From Syngnathus acus (taxonomy: Eukaryota; Chordata; Actinopteri; Syngnathiformes; Syngnathidae), in assembly GCF_901709675.1 (NCBI RefSeq), contig NW_023590234.1, positions 37,611-101,610 of the forward strand: a stretch of DNA of 64,000 bases, written 5' to 3'. Numbering within the stretch: the first letter of the stretch is position 1; every line of letters starts with the position of its first letter. The notes beneath the pieces were generated by a model. It ran no database searches, had not been told where the DNA came from, and worked only from the letters and a program-made list of their open reading frames with translations. The position numbers and the translations under genes were made by a program. Below are positions 11,042-22,200 of the stretch, piece by piece.

Positions 11042-11112
11042 GGTTCCACTGAGACTTGAACTCAGGTCACTGGGGTGAGAGACCAGAGCATTAACCACTA
11101 CACTATGGAACG
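11042..11112 (-). tRNA. tRNA-Gln-like body, CUC anticodon (unit 3)
   Basis: The loop is CTCTCAC. Changes sit in the anticodon stem (GGTCT) and at acceptor position 1. Confidence 0.5.
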
Positions 11113-11217
11113 CACACCAATATTCCATGGAAGTTACGTATATGGTTTTATGGAGCAGCTCACAAGCCAGATATAGGAATAGTATAAATAGGAATAGGTA
11201 AATGCCAAAATAGTTGA

Positions 11218-11288
11218 GGTTCCACTGAGACTTGAACGCAGGGCGCTGGGGTGAGAGTCTAGAGTACTAACCACTACAGTATGGAACC
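11218..11288 (-). tRNA. tRNA-Gln-like body, CUC anticodon (unit 4)
   Basis: The acceptor stem GGTTCCA/TGGAACC is perfect and the loop is CTCTCAC. The T stem and variable region are changed (GCCCTGCGTTC). Confidence 0.55.
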
Positions 11289-11384
11289 CACACTATTAAT
11301 CCATGGAAGTTACCTATATGGTTTTATAGAGCAGCTCACAAGCAAATAGCATACATGGGAATAGGTAAATGCCAAAATAGTTGA

Positions 11385-11455
11385 GGTTCCACTGAGACTT
11401 GAACTCAAGTCGCTGGGGTGAGAGTCCACAGCACAAACCACTACAGTATGGAACC
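11385..11455 (-). tRNA. tRNA-Gln-like body, CUC anticodon (unit 5)
   Basis: The acceptor stem is perfect, the B box is GTTCAAGTCTC and the loop is CTCTCAC. The D arm has one substitution (GGTTTGTGC). Confidence 0.55.
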
Positions 11456-11555
11456 CACGGCATTACGTCATGGAAGTTACGTATATGGTTTTATGGACCA
11501 GCTCACAAGCAAATAGTATATATACATAGGAATAGGTAAATGCCAAAATAGTTGA

Positions 11556-11626
11556 TGTTCCACTGAGACTTGAACTCCGGTCACTGGGGTGGGAATCCAG
11601 AGCACTAACCACTACACTATGGAACG
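11556..11626 (-). tRNA. tRNA-Gln-like body, CCC in the anticodon position (unit 6)
   Basis: The loop is changed to TTCCCAC, so position 34-36 reads CCC. The acceptor stem is also damaged at its end. It is probably a relic. Confidence 0.4.
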
Positions 11627-11719
11627 CACGACATTATTTCATGGAAGTTACGTATATGGTTTTATGGAGCAGCTCACAAGCCAGTATAGATAGGAATAGG
11701 TAAATGCCAAAATAGTTGA

Positions 11720-11790
11720 GGTTCCACTGAGACTTGAACTCAGGTCGCTGGGGTGAGAGTACAGAGCACTAACCACTACAGTATGGAAAC
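11720..11790 (-). tRNA. tRNA-Gln-like body, CUC anticodon (unit 7)
   Basis: The loop is CTCTCAC. There is one acceptor mismatch (GTTTCCA against TGGAACC), and the T stem is intact. Confidence 0.5.
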
Positions 11791-11885
11791 CACACCATTG
11801 TTTCATGGAAGTTATGTATATGGTTTTATGGAGCAGCTCACAAGCATATATATATATAGGAATAGGCAAATGCCAAAACAGTTGA

Positions 11886-11956
11886 GGTTCCACTGAGACT
11901 TGAACTCGGGTCGCTGGGGTGAGAGTCCAGAGCACTTACCACTACACTATGGAACT
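11886..11956 (-). tRNA. tRNA-Gln-like body, CUC anticodon (unit 8)
   Basis: The loop is CTCTCAC. The acceptor position 1 is A, the rest of the acceptor stem pairs, and the B box is intact. Confidence 0.5.
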
Positions 11957-12040
11957 CATGCCATGGAAGTTACGTATATGGTTTTATAGAGCAGCTCACA
12001 AGCAGTATAGATAGGAATAGGTAAATGCAAAAAAGGTTGA

Positions 12041-12111
12041 GGTTCCACTGAGACTTGAACTCGGATCAGTGGATTCAGAGTCCAGTGTGCTAACCATTAC
12101 ACTATGGAACC
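12041..12111 (-). tRNA. tRNA-Gln(CUG) (unit 9)
   Basis: This is the only array member with the normal Gln loop CTCTGAA (anticodon CTG). The acceptor stem GGTTCCA/TGGAACC is perfect. A and B boxes are present, and a six-T terminator follows at 12031-12036 in complement. There are single mismatches in the anticodon and T stems. It is the best candidate for a functional gene in this array. Confidence 0.65.
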
Positions 12112-12324
12112 ACAAGGTCCAGACCATGGCAGGCATATGCTGGTGTGGGAGCCAGAAGTTTTGAATTCTTTTTTTTTTTTTTTCTTCTTTTTTTTTAATT
12201 GCTAATGTGTCAATTGCTGGGCATCTGAAACCAGTTTTTCCAGTGTCCAGAGACCAGCTATTCCAATTTAGTCCCATAATTGGCTTTCTGTACAGCGCAC
12301 AAGTGGCAGGGAAGTCTGGGAGTA

Positions 12325-12640
12325 CAGTCAAACCTCGGTTTTCGAACGTCCCGGTTCTCGAACAAATCGGAATTCGAACAAAGAAATTCGAGATTTTTTT
12401 GCTTCGGTTGTCCAACAAAATTCGGAGGTTGAACCTCGCAAGATGAGCCGAAAGGACCCGAGAAAACCCGACCGCGCGGCCCGGATGCCGACTGACTCCG
12501 TTCGTTATTGTAATTTCGTTACTTTGAGGATTGTATTAACCCCTAATCATGCCTCCAAAGAAAGCAAGTGGGAGCAGTAAAGCCATCCTAAAACACAAAG
12601 GCGCTCTTTAAGCAATGCGACAGTGAGCGCCCGGCGCGCT
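12325..12640 (+). mobile_element. Pogo/Tigger-like element fragment
   Basis: It starts after a TA with CAGTCAAACCTCGGTTTTCG, the terminal sequence of Tigger-type elements. At 12549 an ATG opens MPPKKASGSSKA, which resembles a Tigger transposase N-terminus, and stops within 20 codons. No right end is visible before the microsatellite. Confidence 0.6.
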
Positions 12641-12811
12641 GCGGTTGCCCGACCGCACCAAATTAAGCTCCCTGCGCACTGAGATCCACTTAAATTTTAG
12701 AAAGTACATCAGAACTTTAAAAATATTTTCTAGATTTCAGCGACGGCTCTGTCACAATAATGCGACCAGCGCGGTGCAGTTGGGCGGTCGGCGGCACGCT
12801 ACGGTTGAGCG

Positions 12812-12891
12812 TTCTCTCTCGCTCTCGCTCTCTCTCGCGCTCTCTCTTGCTCTCTCTCTCTCTCTCTCGCACTCTTTCTCGCTCTCTCTCA

Positions 12892-12968
<77 letters not shown>
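12812..12968. repeat. CT-rich then CA microsatellite
   Basis: An impure (CT)n block at 12812-12898 is followed by an (AC)n block to about 12968. It directly abuts the 3' end of the next LINE. Confidence 0.95.
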
Positions 12969-12969
<1 letters not shown>

Positions 12970-15900
12970 ATCATCGGCGGACACTCGGGACGAGTATGAC
13001 TGTCTTCTTCTCAGGGTCGTCTACTTGTGGGTCCGCAGGTGGGCGTAGAGGCCGATCCGGGATCCACATATTTTTGTGCAGTGTGGGCAGGGGAAAGTGG
13101 TGGTGGGTTGTGGTCGTGCTGGAGCCTGTTTTTGTCTTTCCTTACGGAGTTGTTGTTTGGTTTCTGGGACACGGCGGAGTTCCTTTTCATGATGTGCTGC
13201 CCCTTCTTGCACCGCTACCCTCCAGCAGTTCCTGTTCAAGGCGATGCGCTCCCAGTCCTGAGATGTTATTTGGAATTTCTTGAGACTGGTCTTGAGGTTG
13301 TCCTTAAAACGTTTCTTTTGCCCGCCCGGGGCTCGCGGACCTCTCTCCAGCTGGGAGTATAACATCTGTTTGGGGAGGCGGGTGTCAGCCATGCGGATGA
13401 GATGTCCTGTCCATCGGAGTTGGTGCTGCATTATTAAGGTGGTGATGCTCGGTATCCTGGCTTCCTCCAGAACGCTGATGTTTGTGCGTCTGTCCTCCCA
13501 TTTGATCCTGAGTATTTTCCTCAAGGTTCTCTGGTGGTGTTGTTCAAGAGCTCTTAGTTGCCTGCTGTAGGTTGTCCATGATTCTGCCCCATAAAGTAAG
13601 GTGGGGAGAACCACAGCTTTGTAAACCAGGAGGTTGGTGTCAACCCGGAGGTCTCTGTCTTTAAAGACTCTTTTCCGCAGTCTGGCATACGCTCCACTGG
13701 CACAGCTCAGGCGATGGTTGACCTCAGAGTCAATGTCCGCTTTGGAGGAGAGAAGGCAGCCGAGGTAGGGGAAGTGGTGAACATATTCAAGTGCAGTGTT
13801 GTCCACATTTATGATGGGCGGAGTAGATGGCTGGTTGGGTGGGGGTTGATGTAGCACCTGGGTCTTCTTGATGTTCACGGTCAGACCCAGGGCTCTGTAT
13901 GCCTTAGCGAAGGAGTTCAGGATGCCCTGGAGGTCTTCTGCAGAGTGTGCTGCAATGGCATTATCGTCTGCATACTGAAGCTCCACGACCGTGGTGGTTC
14001 TGATCTTGGTTTTGGCTTTGAACCTGTTAAGGTTGAAGAGCCTGCCATCAGTTCTGTACCAAATTGGGATTTCGTGTGGTAGTTCTTCGTTGATGAGGTG
14101 GAGTATGGCGGCAATGAACACAGAGAACAGGGTGGGTGCAATGATGCATCCCTGTTTGACCCCTGTCTCTACAGTGAAAGGCTCAGTCAAGGAGCTGTTG
14201 TTGAGCACTGTGGCTGTCATTCCGTCATGTAATAAACCCAGTATTCTGACGTATTTATCCGGGCAACCATACTTCAGAAGGATTTTGTCAGGTCTATGAA
14301 AGCCATGAACAAAGGCTGTTTATGCTCACGGCATTATTCCTAGAGTTGGCGTGCTGTAAAAATCATGTCTGCAGTGCCTCTAGATGGGCGAAAACCGCAC
14401 TGCGATTCTGGGAGAACTTCCTCAGACAGTGGCAGTAGGCGATTGGCAAGAACACGAGCAAGTACTTTGCCAACTGTTGAAAGGAGCGAGATGCCCCTAT
14501 AGTTTCCGCAATCCGCTTTGTCCCCTTTCTTGAAAATGGTCACTATCAGAGCATCCCTGTGCTCCGAGGGGAGTACTTCTTTTTCCCAGACCTTCAGAAA
14601 GAAGGAATGGAGGTGGCGCTGGAGCTCTACTCCACCTTCCTTTAGGACCTCAGCTGGGATCCCATCTGGCCCAGAGGCCTTGTTGTTCTTCAGGCTCCTG
14701 ATGGCATCTTGGACCTCTGCTAAAGTGGGAGGTTCACCCATGTCTTCCCTGATGGGACTCTGAGGGATGTGACTGAGGAAATCTGACTGAGTTGTGCTGT
14801 CACGGTTGAGGAGTTCCTGAAAGTGCTCTCTCCACCGGTTGTTTATGGACTCATTGTCCTTCAACAGCTCCTGCCCGTCTTTAGAGCGTAGGGGGTTTTG
14901 GCCGCGATGGCTTGGGCCGTAGACAGCCTTAGTAGCGCTGAAAAAGCCTCTGGTGTCACCAGAGTCTGACAAACTCTAGATTTCCAGTGCCCTTTCTGTC
15001 CACCAGGAGTTTTTAATCTGTCTCACCCGGCTCTGGACGTCAGCCTTGGCTCTGGAGTTAGCCTGTCTCTTTGCTGTGCAGGTGATGTCATTTTGCCAGA
15101 CACGAAAGGTTTCCCTTTTCTTGGAGATGAGCTGTTCTATCTCCGTGTCGTTCTCATCAAACCAGTCCTGATGCTTTCTGGCCTTGTACCCGAGAGTGGC
15201 ACGGCAGGTGTCGAGGATGGAAGACTTGAGCAGGCTCCAGTGTTCGTCAATGTCCTCAGGGTATTCCTGATTGAGGCTTTCTCCAAGAGAGGCCTGAAAC
15301 TGCTGCAGGGCGGCAGTTTTGTTCAGGGTCTCAAGGTTTAGTCTCTGCCGGCTCAGCTTCTTTTGCAGTCTCCTCTTCCTCTTGAGTCTGATGGACATCG
15401 TGGATCGTATCAGGCGGTGATCTGTCCAGCAGGCCTCTGAATCCATCATGGCTTTTGTGATGCTCACGTCGCGCTGATCCCTGGCCCTGACAATGACATA
15501 GTCAATAAGATGCCATTGTTTAGAACGAGGGTGTCTCCATGAACCATTGAGTTTGTTCTTCTGGCGAAAGATGGTATTGGTGATGGTAAGGTCGTATTGA
15601 GCACATTTGCTAAGAAGCAAAACCCCATTGGAGTTGATGTTTCCAATGCCTTCCTTTCCAATGGTGCCCTTCCAGAGTTGGTGGTCTCGGCCCACTCTGG
15701 CATTGAAATCTCCCAATATAATAATCTTGTCCTCCTTGGGGATTTTTGACAATACCTCATCCAGACAGGCATATAAGGCCTCTTTTTTGTCCTCATCGGA
15801 AACGAGGGTAGGTGCATAAGCACTAAGAACTGTTGCCGTCATCTAACATCCACCGCCTGATGTGCCAGCTTGTGACTAGGGGCTTCCAGACTTCACAATC

Positions 15901-16560
15901 CTGCCCCCGTTGCCACTTACTGGTCGCCACAGGACTTTAATCCGGGATGTAAGGTGGACTCCCTGAAAAAGACGCCTGTGCGTGACTTTGTTTAAAGTGG
16001 GGAGACTGGTGCACAGACAGTCACCACACTGTCCTTGACAGATCGGGGTCAGAGTCCAGTGGCAAGGAGACCAAGACGACTGGTGACCCTTTTCTGCTGC
16101 AGCCTTCATCCGCCTTCCCAGCCGTTGTGACGCCACCCCTTAGGTCAGCTATCATCCTCCGCCTGGTCCACCGTTGAGGTCTTCACTATTTTACCCATAG
16201 CTGGAGCTGTTTACCCACAGTGGTTGATGGGCAGTAGGGCGTGTCCACACACCGGTGGGCCTACATGCCACATCTCTGGGGCCCACTGCTGCTCCGAGAT
16301 CCTGCACAACTTAGCCTGGGACCACAAGGGGCCAGTTGCCGTGTGTGGCCACGAGGAGGCGTGTGCAAGTCTTGGCAATGGAGAGGCTGTGTACCGGCTT
16401 ATACACTCGGCTCCTCTTTTCACCCCCGGAAACAGAGGGCTAGCCGGTGGCGGTAGCTGAAAGCAGAAAAGTGGCAAGCAGACGCAGCATGCAGCATGCA
16501 CAAACTACAGGCACTACGACTCCAACACGACTGCACTGACGCATCACACGCCCTGTGTGC
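12969..16560 (-). mobile_element. APE-type LINE with C-terminal zinc finger, inactive
   Basis: The minus-strand element has a 5' UTR (about 16160-16560, containing GGGCGTGTCCACACACCGG), endonuclease, RT, a C-terminal finger and a short tail ending CCGATGATGG. The 28517-30680 element is from the same family. Clade (RTE/I group) is not resolved by eye. Confidence 0.75.
13021..15842 (-). pseudogene. LINE endonuclease/RT/zinc-finger polyprotein, broken
   Basis: 15842-14976 carries the endonuclease C-terminal half (IIILGDFNARVG, DHRLIRS). An in-frame TAG at 14973-14975 separates it from the RT start at 14972-14340 (ASGPDGIPAEVL, FRPSRGTADM). A frame change between 14340 and 14220 leads to the RT core (GVKQGCIIAPTLFS, YADDNAIAAHS) and the final FPCPHCTKICGSRIGLYAHL finger. 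The endonuclease N-terminus upstream of 15842 is missing or scrambled. Confidence 0.8.
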
Positions 16561-16566
16561 TGATGG

Positions 16567-16567
<1 letters not shown>

Positions 16568-16632
<65 letters not shown>

Positions 16633-16647
16633 CACACACACACACAG
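16568..16647. repeat. CA microsatellite
   Basis: This is an almost pure (CA)n tract of about 80 bp. Confidence 0.95.
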
Positions 16648-16683
16648 GGCAGTGACTCTCCAATACACATAGATACCAAATGG

Positions 16684-16885
16684 TTAGGTGAAGCTTTCCC
16701 GCCTTTTCCGGACAGTATAAAACCTTCTGACCTGGAGACCTGACCTAGTGTTGTTACATCTGCTGAAGTGCCATGTGCATTGACCGGCCATTAAACAACC
16801 CAAGATCTTGCCAATAAAGAACCAACCGTTACTCCACATCTTAGTTTTCCTGACCCAACAACAGACATCATCAACAACATGCAAC
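16684..16885 (+). mobile_element. LTR-like fragment
   Basis: It contains TATAAAACCTTCTGACCTGG and AACCCAAGATCTTG, then CAATAAAGAACCAAC, in the same order and similar wording as 31590-31720. A TATA-like box followed at ~110 bp by a polyadenylation signal fits an LTR. The ends are not defined. Confidence 0.45.
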
Positions 16886-16892
16886 AGCCGTT

Positions 16893-16960
16893 GGTGGAAT
16901 CGAACCCGCACTTTCCTAACTGTGAAGCGGACGTGCTAACCAGTGTACCACCGAGCCGCC
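16893..16960 (-). repeat. tRNA-like pol III promoter sequence
   Basis: The minus strand reads GGCGGCTCGGTGGTACACTGG with an A-box-like region and a perfect B box GGTTCGATTCC. It resembles a tRNA-derived repeat head found in fish repeats, with a CAC in the anticodon position. Confidence 0.45.
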
Positions 16961-17025
16961 AAAGAGTATAAATACTACTATGTTGAGTCAAATACAAGAC
17001 AGATTACAGATTTAAAACCACCCTT

Positions 17026-17102
17026 CGACGAGGATGGGAATCCATGCGAGCAGAGCACAGCGGATTATCAATCCATCGCCTTAAACTCTCGGCCACCTCA
17101 TC
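17026..17102 (-). pseudogene. tRNA-Ser(GCU)-type relic
   Basis: The minus strand begins GATGAGGTGGCCGAG and ends CATCCTCGTCG, as tRNA-Ser(GCT) does. The long variable arm (TGTGCTCTGCTCGCA) is present. The anticodon reads GAT, and the T loop has lost about five bases, so it is non-functional. Confidence 0.65.
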
Positions 17103-17561
17103 GTGGACAACTTGTGTTGACACATCACATTATGTACGTTGTGCCAAGATACTTTGGATGTGAAGATAATGAAAATCCGGCGAGGATGTGATATGAAATG
17201 ATGAGTGGAGAGCACAATGGGGTAGCAACACATCGCCTGAATATCTCAGCCACCGCATCTCATGCATGAGTTGTATGGGCGACATGATATGGTATGTACG
17301 GTGTGGTATAAGCCGCAAGGTAATATGATACAATACTTTAGATGTGAAACGAAGAAGAGATAAGCCACAAAAGAAGTGACACTGTCAACAAAGAAAAACG
17401 TTTTTTCAATGTTGTCTCACCCCAAATCTTTGGGATTATCGGATCTGCGCAGTTGGATAATTCCACCAACATTTTAACATCAACATTCTTTCATGGTCTG
17501 CCTGGGTGTCCTGGCTGAAGATCCTAAAGGTTTTGAATTCATTTTATGATTCCGCATATAA

Positions 17562-17585
17562 GCCATGATCGTATAGTGATAAGTA
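17562..17585 (+). pseudogene. tRNA-His 5' half, interrupted
   Basis: GCCATGATCGTATAGTGATA plus AGTA is the first third of tRNA-His. It stops exactly at the TA where the 17586-23680 element begins, and continues at 23681 (TACTCTGCGTTGTG). The 250 bp upstream are repeated at 23.88-24.79 kb. Confidence 0.75.
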
Positions 17586-17701
17586 CCGTAAATTCCGGAC
17601 TATAAGCCGCGGCTTTTTTCCCAAATTTTGAACCCTGCGGTTTATAGTCAGGTGCGGCTTATATAAGGATTTTTTCGTGATTTTTGTGATGACTTGATCA
17701 C

Positions 17702-19030
17702 TTCAAGATTCAAGAGTTTTTATTCGCCATGTTTGAGCGTGCCAAACAAGGAATTTGACTTCGGTAAAACACACCCTCTGTTCAACATTTAGGTGACTAA
17801 CAACACTCAGGACATGTGAATAATGGCAAAAACAGTGTAGACAAATTCAAAAAGGTGTGAAGAGCAGGATGTTATTGCACAGTAATGACTCTGAGACTCT
17901 ATGAGTGGTGTGAGTTCATCAGAGCAACAGCCTGGGGGAAGAAGATGTCTCTGTGTCTGCTGGTTTTGGCGTACCGAGCTCTATAACGCCGTCCGGAGGG
18001 GAGTAGTTCAAACAGACTGCAACCTGGGTGAGAAGGGTCTGTAGAGATGTTCCTTGCACGTTTCCTGGTCCTGGACAGGTACAAGTCTTGGATAGATGGG
18101 AGGTTGATTCCAATGATCTTTTCTGCAGTCCTGATTGTCCGTTGCAGTCTGTGCTTGTCTTGTTTGGAGGCTGATCCAAACCAGACAGTGATGAAGGTGC
18201 AGAGGACAGACTGGATGATGGCAGTGTAGAAGGTCTTCAGAAGCTCTCGCGGCAGGTTGAACTTCTTGAGCTGTCTCAGGAAGTACAGCCTCTGCTGGGC
18301 CTTCTTCCGGACAGAGTCTATGAGGCCGGTCCATTTCGGGTCGCGAGAGATTGTGGTTCCCAGGAACTTGAAGGTGTCTGTGGAGAGAATAGTATTACTG
18401 CGGATAGTGAGGGGTAAAAGTGGTGAAGGGTCTCGCCTGAAATCCACTGTCATCTCCACGGTCTTGAGCGGGTTCAGCTCCAGATGAGAGTCTGTGCCCC
18501 TCTGGTGGGACACGTTACGTGCTGTCTGTATCTGGGCAGTTCGTGTGCGAGGTTCGCCCTGTTAAGATCACCCAGAACAATGATTAGTGAGTTTGGTAGA
18601 AGTTTCTCCATGTCTGTTACCTGGTCAGCCAGCATCTGCGTGGCTTCACTCGCACGTGCGTGTGGTGGGATGTAAACAGCCGCCATGACGATCGAGGAGA
18701 ACTCCCGTGGTGAATAGAACGGCCGGCAGTTTATGAAAAGTGTTTCTAGGAGAGGGCTGCAAAACTCTTTCAACACCGTGACATCAGTACACCAACGTTC
18801 ATTAATGTAGAAACAGAGACCACCTCCCTTTGATTTTCCGGAGAGCTCCGCGCTGCGATCTGCTCGCGTTAGCCTGAACCCGGCTAGCTCCACGGCGTGG
18901 TGGGGGGTTCGTTCGCTGAGCCACGTTTCCACAAAGCACAGCGCGGCCGATCTGCTGAAGTCCGTGTTCCTTGAAGTGAGGAGCAGCAGTTCGTCCATCT
19001 TGTTCGCCAGGGAGCGGACATTCGCCAGAT
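17702..19030 (-). mobile_element. Internally deleted L2 LINE (inverted partner)
   Basis: Minus strand: the endonuclease N-terminal half (18998-18488) joins directly to the RT C-terminal third (18486-17899), so about 1.55 kb of the middle present in the plus copy is missing. The join lies at about 18487, between ACTCT and CATCTGG. The 3' UTR ends GAATAAAAACTCTTGAATC at 17702-17725. Protein similarity to the 19.2-22.4 kb copy is near identity. The 5' end is cut near 19030. Confidence 0.85.
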
Positions 19031-19237
19031 GATATTATGAGCTTTAGTAGGAATGCACGCTAGGTGACCTGCGTCAAAGGGCTCTAAACCCTTTCTCTTA
19101 CTCTGCCATGTGACTCAGAGATTACACGAAGCAGTGGCGCTGTTTGGACCATCTGCATTGTATTAAAACCCAATCAATCAGCATTTAAATTCAATTCTTC
19201 TGACATTTTGCTCACCAAAAACAAGTTGTTGACGTCA
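19031..19237. other. Spacer between inverted L2 copies
   Basis: About 200 bp of AT-rich sequence lies here with no recognised feature. It separates the 5' ends of the two L2 copies and may be part of the host pogo-like element. Confidence 0.3.
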
Positions 19238-22200
19238 TGATGGCGCCGCGGATGGCAGCCACGGTGAGTCGCTCTCTGTTTATTTGTCTTATTTTGTGTG
19301 TTTTCTGTGTCCTCTGCTGTCCATCCCGGATCACTTTTACTAGAGAAGCGCTGTAAAACATCGGACAGTCTTCTTCTGGTATTTTCTCTCCTGTTCTCTT
19401 CGATTCAGACTGTTTGTCGGAGATTCTAGCCGGAGCGGCGGTGCTGTACAAGCTAGCACGACGACGGCGGCGCGGAAAACGAGCGGGAGCACTCGTAAGG
19501 CTGAGGCAGAGAGGGTTCCGTTCTGCCCTACCGTCAATTCATCTGGCGAATGTCCGCTCCCTGGCGAACAAGATGGACGAACTGCTGCTCCTCACTTCAA
19601 GGAACACGGACTTCAGCAGATCCGCCGCGCTGTGCTTTGTGGAAACGTGGCTCAGCGAACGAACGCCCCACCACGCCGTTGAGCTAGCGGGCTTCAGGCT
19701 AACGCGAGCAGATCGCAGCGCGGAGCTCTCCGGAAAATCAAAGGGAGGTGGTCTCTGTTTCTACATTAATGAACGTTGGTGTACTGATGTCACGGTGTTG
19801 AAAGAGTTTTGCAGCCCTCTCCTAGAAACACTTTTCATAAACTGCCGGCCGTTCTATTCACCACGGGAGTTCTCCTCGATCGTCATGGCGGCTGTTTACA
19901 TCCCACCACACGCACGTGCGAGTGAAGCCACGCAGATGCTGGCTTGACCAGGTAGCAGACATGGAGAAACTTCTACCAAACTCACTAATCATTGTTCTGG
20001 GTGATCTTAACAGGGCGAACCTCGCACACGAACTCCCCAGATACAGACAGCACGTAACGTGTCCCACCAGAGGGGCACAGACTCTGGACCACTGCTACAC
20101 CGTGATCAAGGATGCATACCACTCTGCGGCTCGTGCAGCTTTAGGACTCTCGGACCACTGTCTAGTTCATCTGATCCTGGCCTACAGGCAGAAACTAAAA
20201 ACTTCTAAGCCTGTGGTGAGGACTGTGAGGAAGTGGACAGTGGAGTCAAGGCAGGACCTCCAAGCCTGCTTTGACTGCACCGATTGGGGAGCTTTCGAAG
20301 CTGCAACTTCAGACTTGCATGAACTCACTGACACTGTCACATCATACATCAGTTTTTGTGAGGATCTGTGTGTGCAGACTAAGACCTTCTGCACGTACAA
20401 CAACGACAAACCTTGGTTTACACCGAACCTCAGGAGGTTGCGCAAAGTCAAGGAGGAGGCCTTCAGGAGCGGCGACCGCGACCTGTTCAGGCAGACCAGA
20501 AACACACTGAACCGAGAGGTCAGGAAAGCCAAGAGGTGTTACGGGGAGAACCTGAAGAGACACCTCTCTGCCAATCCTGATCCCTCAACAGTGTGGAAAG
20601 GTCTGCAGAGCATCACGGGCTACAAGAAACGAACCCCCCGTCCTGTGGAGAGCCCAAGGCTTGCTAACCAGCTGAATAAGTTCTACTGCAGGTTTGATCA
20701 GTCCTCCCACACAACGGGACTTCCTGCAGCACAATCTACATACTCACCTCTCCCCACAACTGCTCTGTCCACACCTCTATCATCGTTGTCACCCACTCTC
20801 TCTCTTGCAGAGGCCGCGCCCGCACTCCAGGTCCGCGAGGAGGAAGTGCGCCAGATGTTCCGGAGACAAAAGACCAGGAAGGCACCGGGCCCAGACGGCG
20901 TGTCACCTTCCTGCTTGAAAGTCTGCGCTGAACAGCTGGCGCCCACCTTTGCACGGATCTTCAACCGTTCTCTGGGGCTGTGTGAGGTGCCCTCGTGCTT
21001 CAAGAGCTCCACCATCGTTCCAGTGGCCAAGAAGCCCGCCATCACAGGTTTGAATGACTATAGACCCGTCGCACTGACATCTGTGGTCATGAAATCTTTC
21101 GAGAGGTTAGTGCTGAACCACCTGAAGGAGGTCACGGGCCCCCTGCTTGACCCCCTCCAGTTTGCCTACCGGGCAAACAGGTCAGTGGATGATGCGGTCA
21201 ACATGGGACTGCACTACATCCTGCACCACCTGGACACTCCAGGAACGTACGCCAGGATCCTGTTCGTGGACTTCAGCTCGGCGTTCAACACCATCGCTCC
21301 TGACATCCTCCAACAGAAGCTCATCCAGCTTGCGGTGCCTGCCCCCACCTGTCAGTGGATCACCAGCTTCCTGACCAACAGGAGACAGCGTGTGAGGCTG
21401 GGGGGCATCACATCTGACACCCGGACCACCAATACTGGAGCCCCTCAGGGGTGCGTCCTCTCCCCACTGCTCTTCTCTCTCTACACCAATGATTTCTCCT
21501 CAGATGACTCTCCTGTGAAGCTCCTGAAGTATGCAGACGACACCACTCTCATCGGACTGATCCAGGACGGTGATGAGACTGCGTACAGACAGGAGGTGGA
21601 GCGGCTGGTCCACTGGTGCAACCAAAACCATCTGGAGCTGAACCCGCTCAAGACCGTGGAGATGACAGTGGATTTCAGGCGAGACCCTTCACCACTTTTA
21701 CCCCTCACTATCCGCAGTAATACTATTCTCTCCACAGACACCTTCAAGTTCCTGGGAACCACAATCTCTCGGGACCTGAAATGGACCGGCCACATAGACT
21801 CTGTCCGGAAGAAGGCCCAGCAGAGGCTGTACTTCCTGAGTCAGCTCAAGAAGTTCAACCTGCCGCGAGAGCTTCTGAAGACCTTCTACACTGCCATCAT
21901 CCAGTCTGTCCTCTGCACCTCCATCACTGTCTGGTTTGGATCAGCCTCCAAACAAGACAAGCACAGACTGCAACGGACAATCAGGACTGCAGAAAAGATC
22001 ATTGGAATCAACCTCCCTTCTATCCAAGACTTGTACCTGTCCAGGACCAGGAAACGTGCAAGGAACATCTCTACAGACCCTTCTCACCCAGGTTGCAGTC
22101 TGTTTGAACTACTCCCCTCCGGACGGCGTTATAGAGCTCGGTACGCCAAAACCAGCAGACACCGAGACAGCTTCTTCCCCCAGGCTGTTGCTCTGATGAA

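Larger units (their letters stand above)
10641..12120 (-). repeat. Tandem array of ~167-bp units, each with a tRNA-Gln-like sequence
   Basis: Nine units start at 10708, 10875, 11042, 11218, 11385, 11556, 11720, 11886 and 12041 (spacing 155-176 bp). Each has a ~71-nt minus-strand tRNA body and a spacer containing CATGGAAGTTACNTATATGG, TTTTATGGAGCAGCTCACAA and AGGAATAGGTAAATGCCAAA. On the minus strand most bodies are followed by a run of four T (complement of CCAAAATA), the pol III stop. The last unit has six. Confidence 0.9.

Noticed and set aside
10641-12120. CRISPR-like regular spacing of repeats
   Set aside because: The units are 155-176 bp with a tRNA body and similar spacers, the DNA is eukaryotic, and no cas genes are present.
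12645-13283. 212-codon Ser/Leu/His-rich frame
   Set aside because: It reads through CT and CA microsatellites and then antisense LINE sequence.
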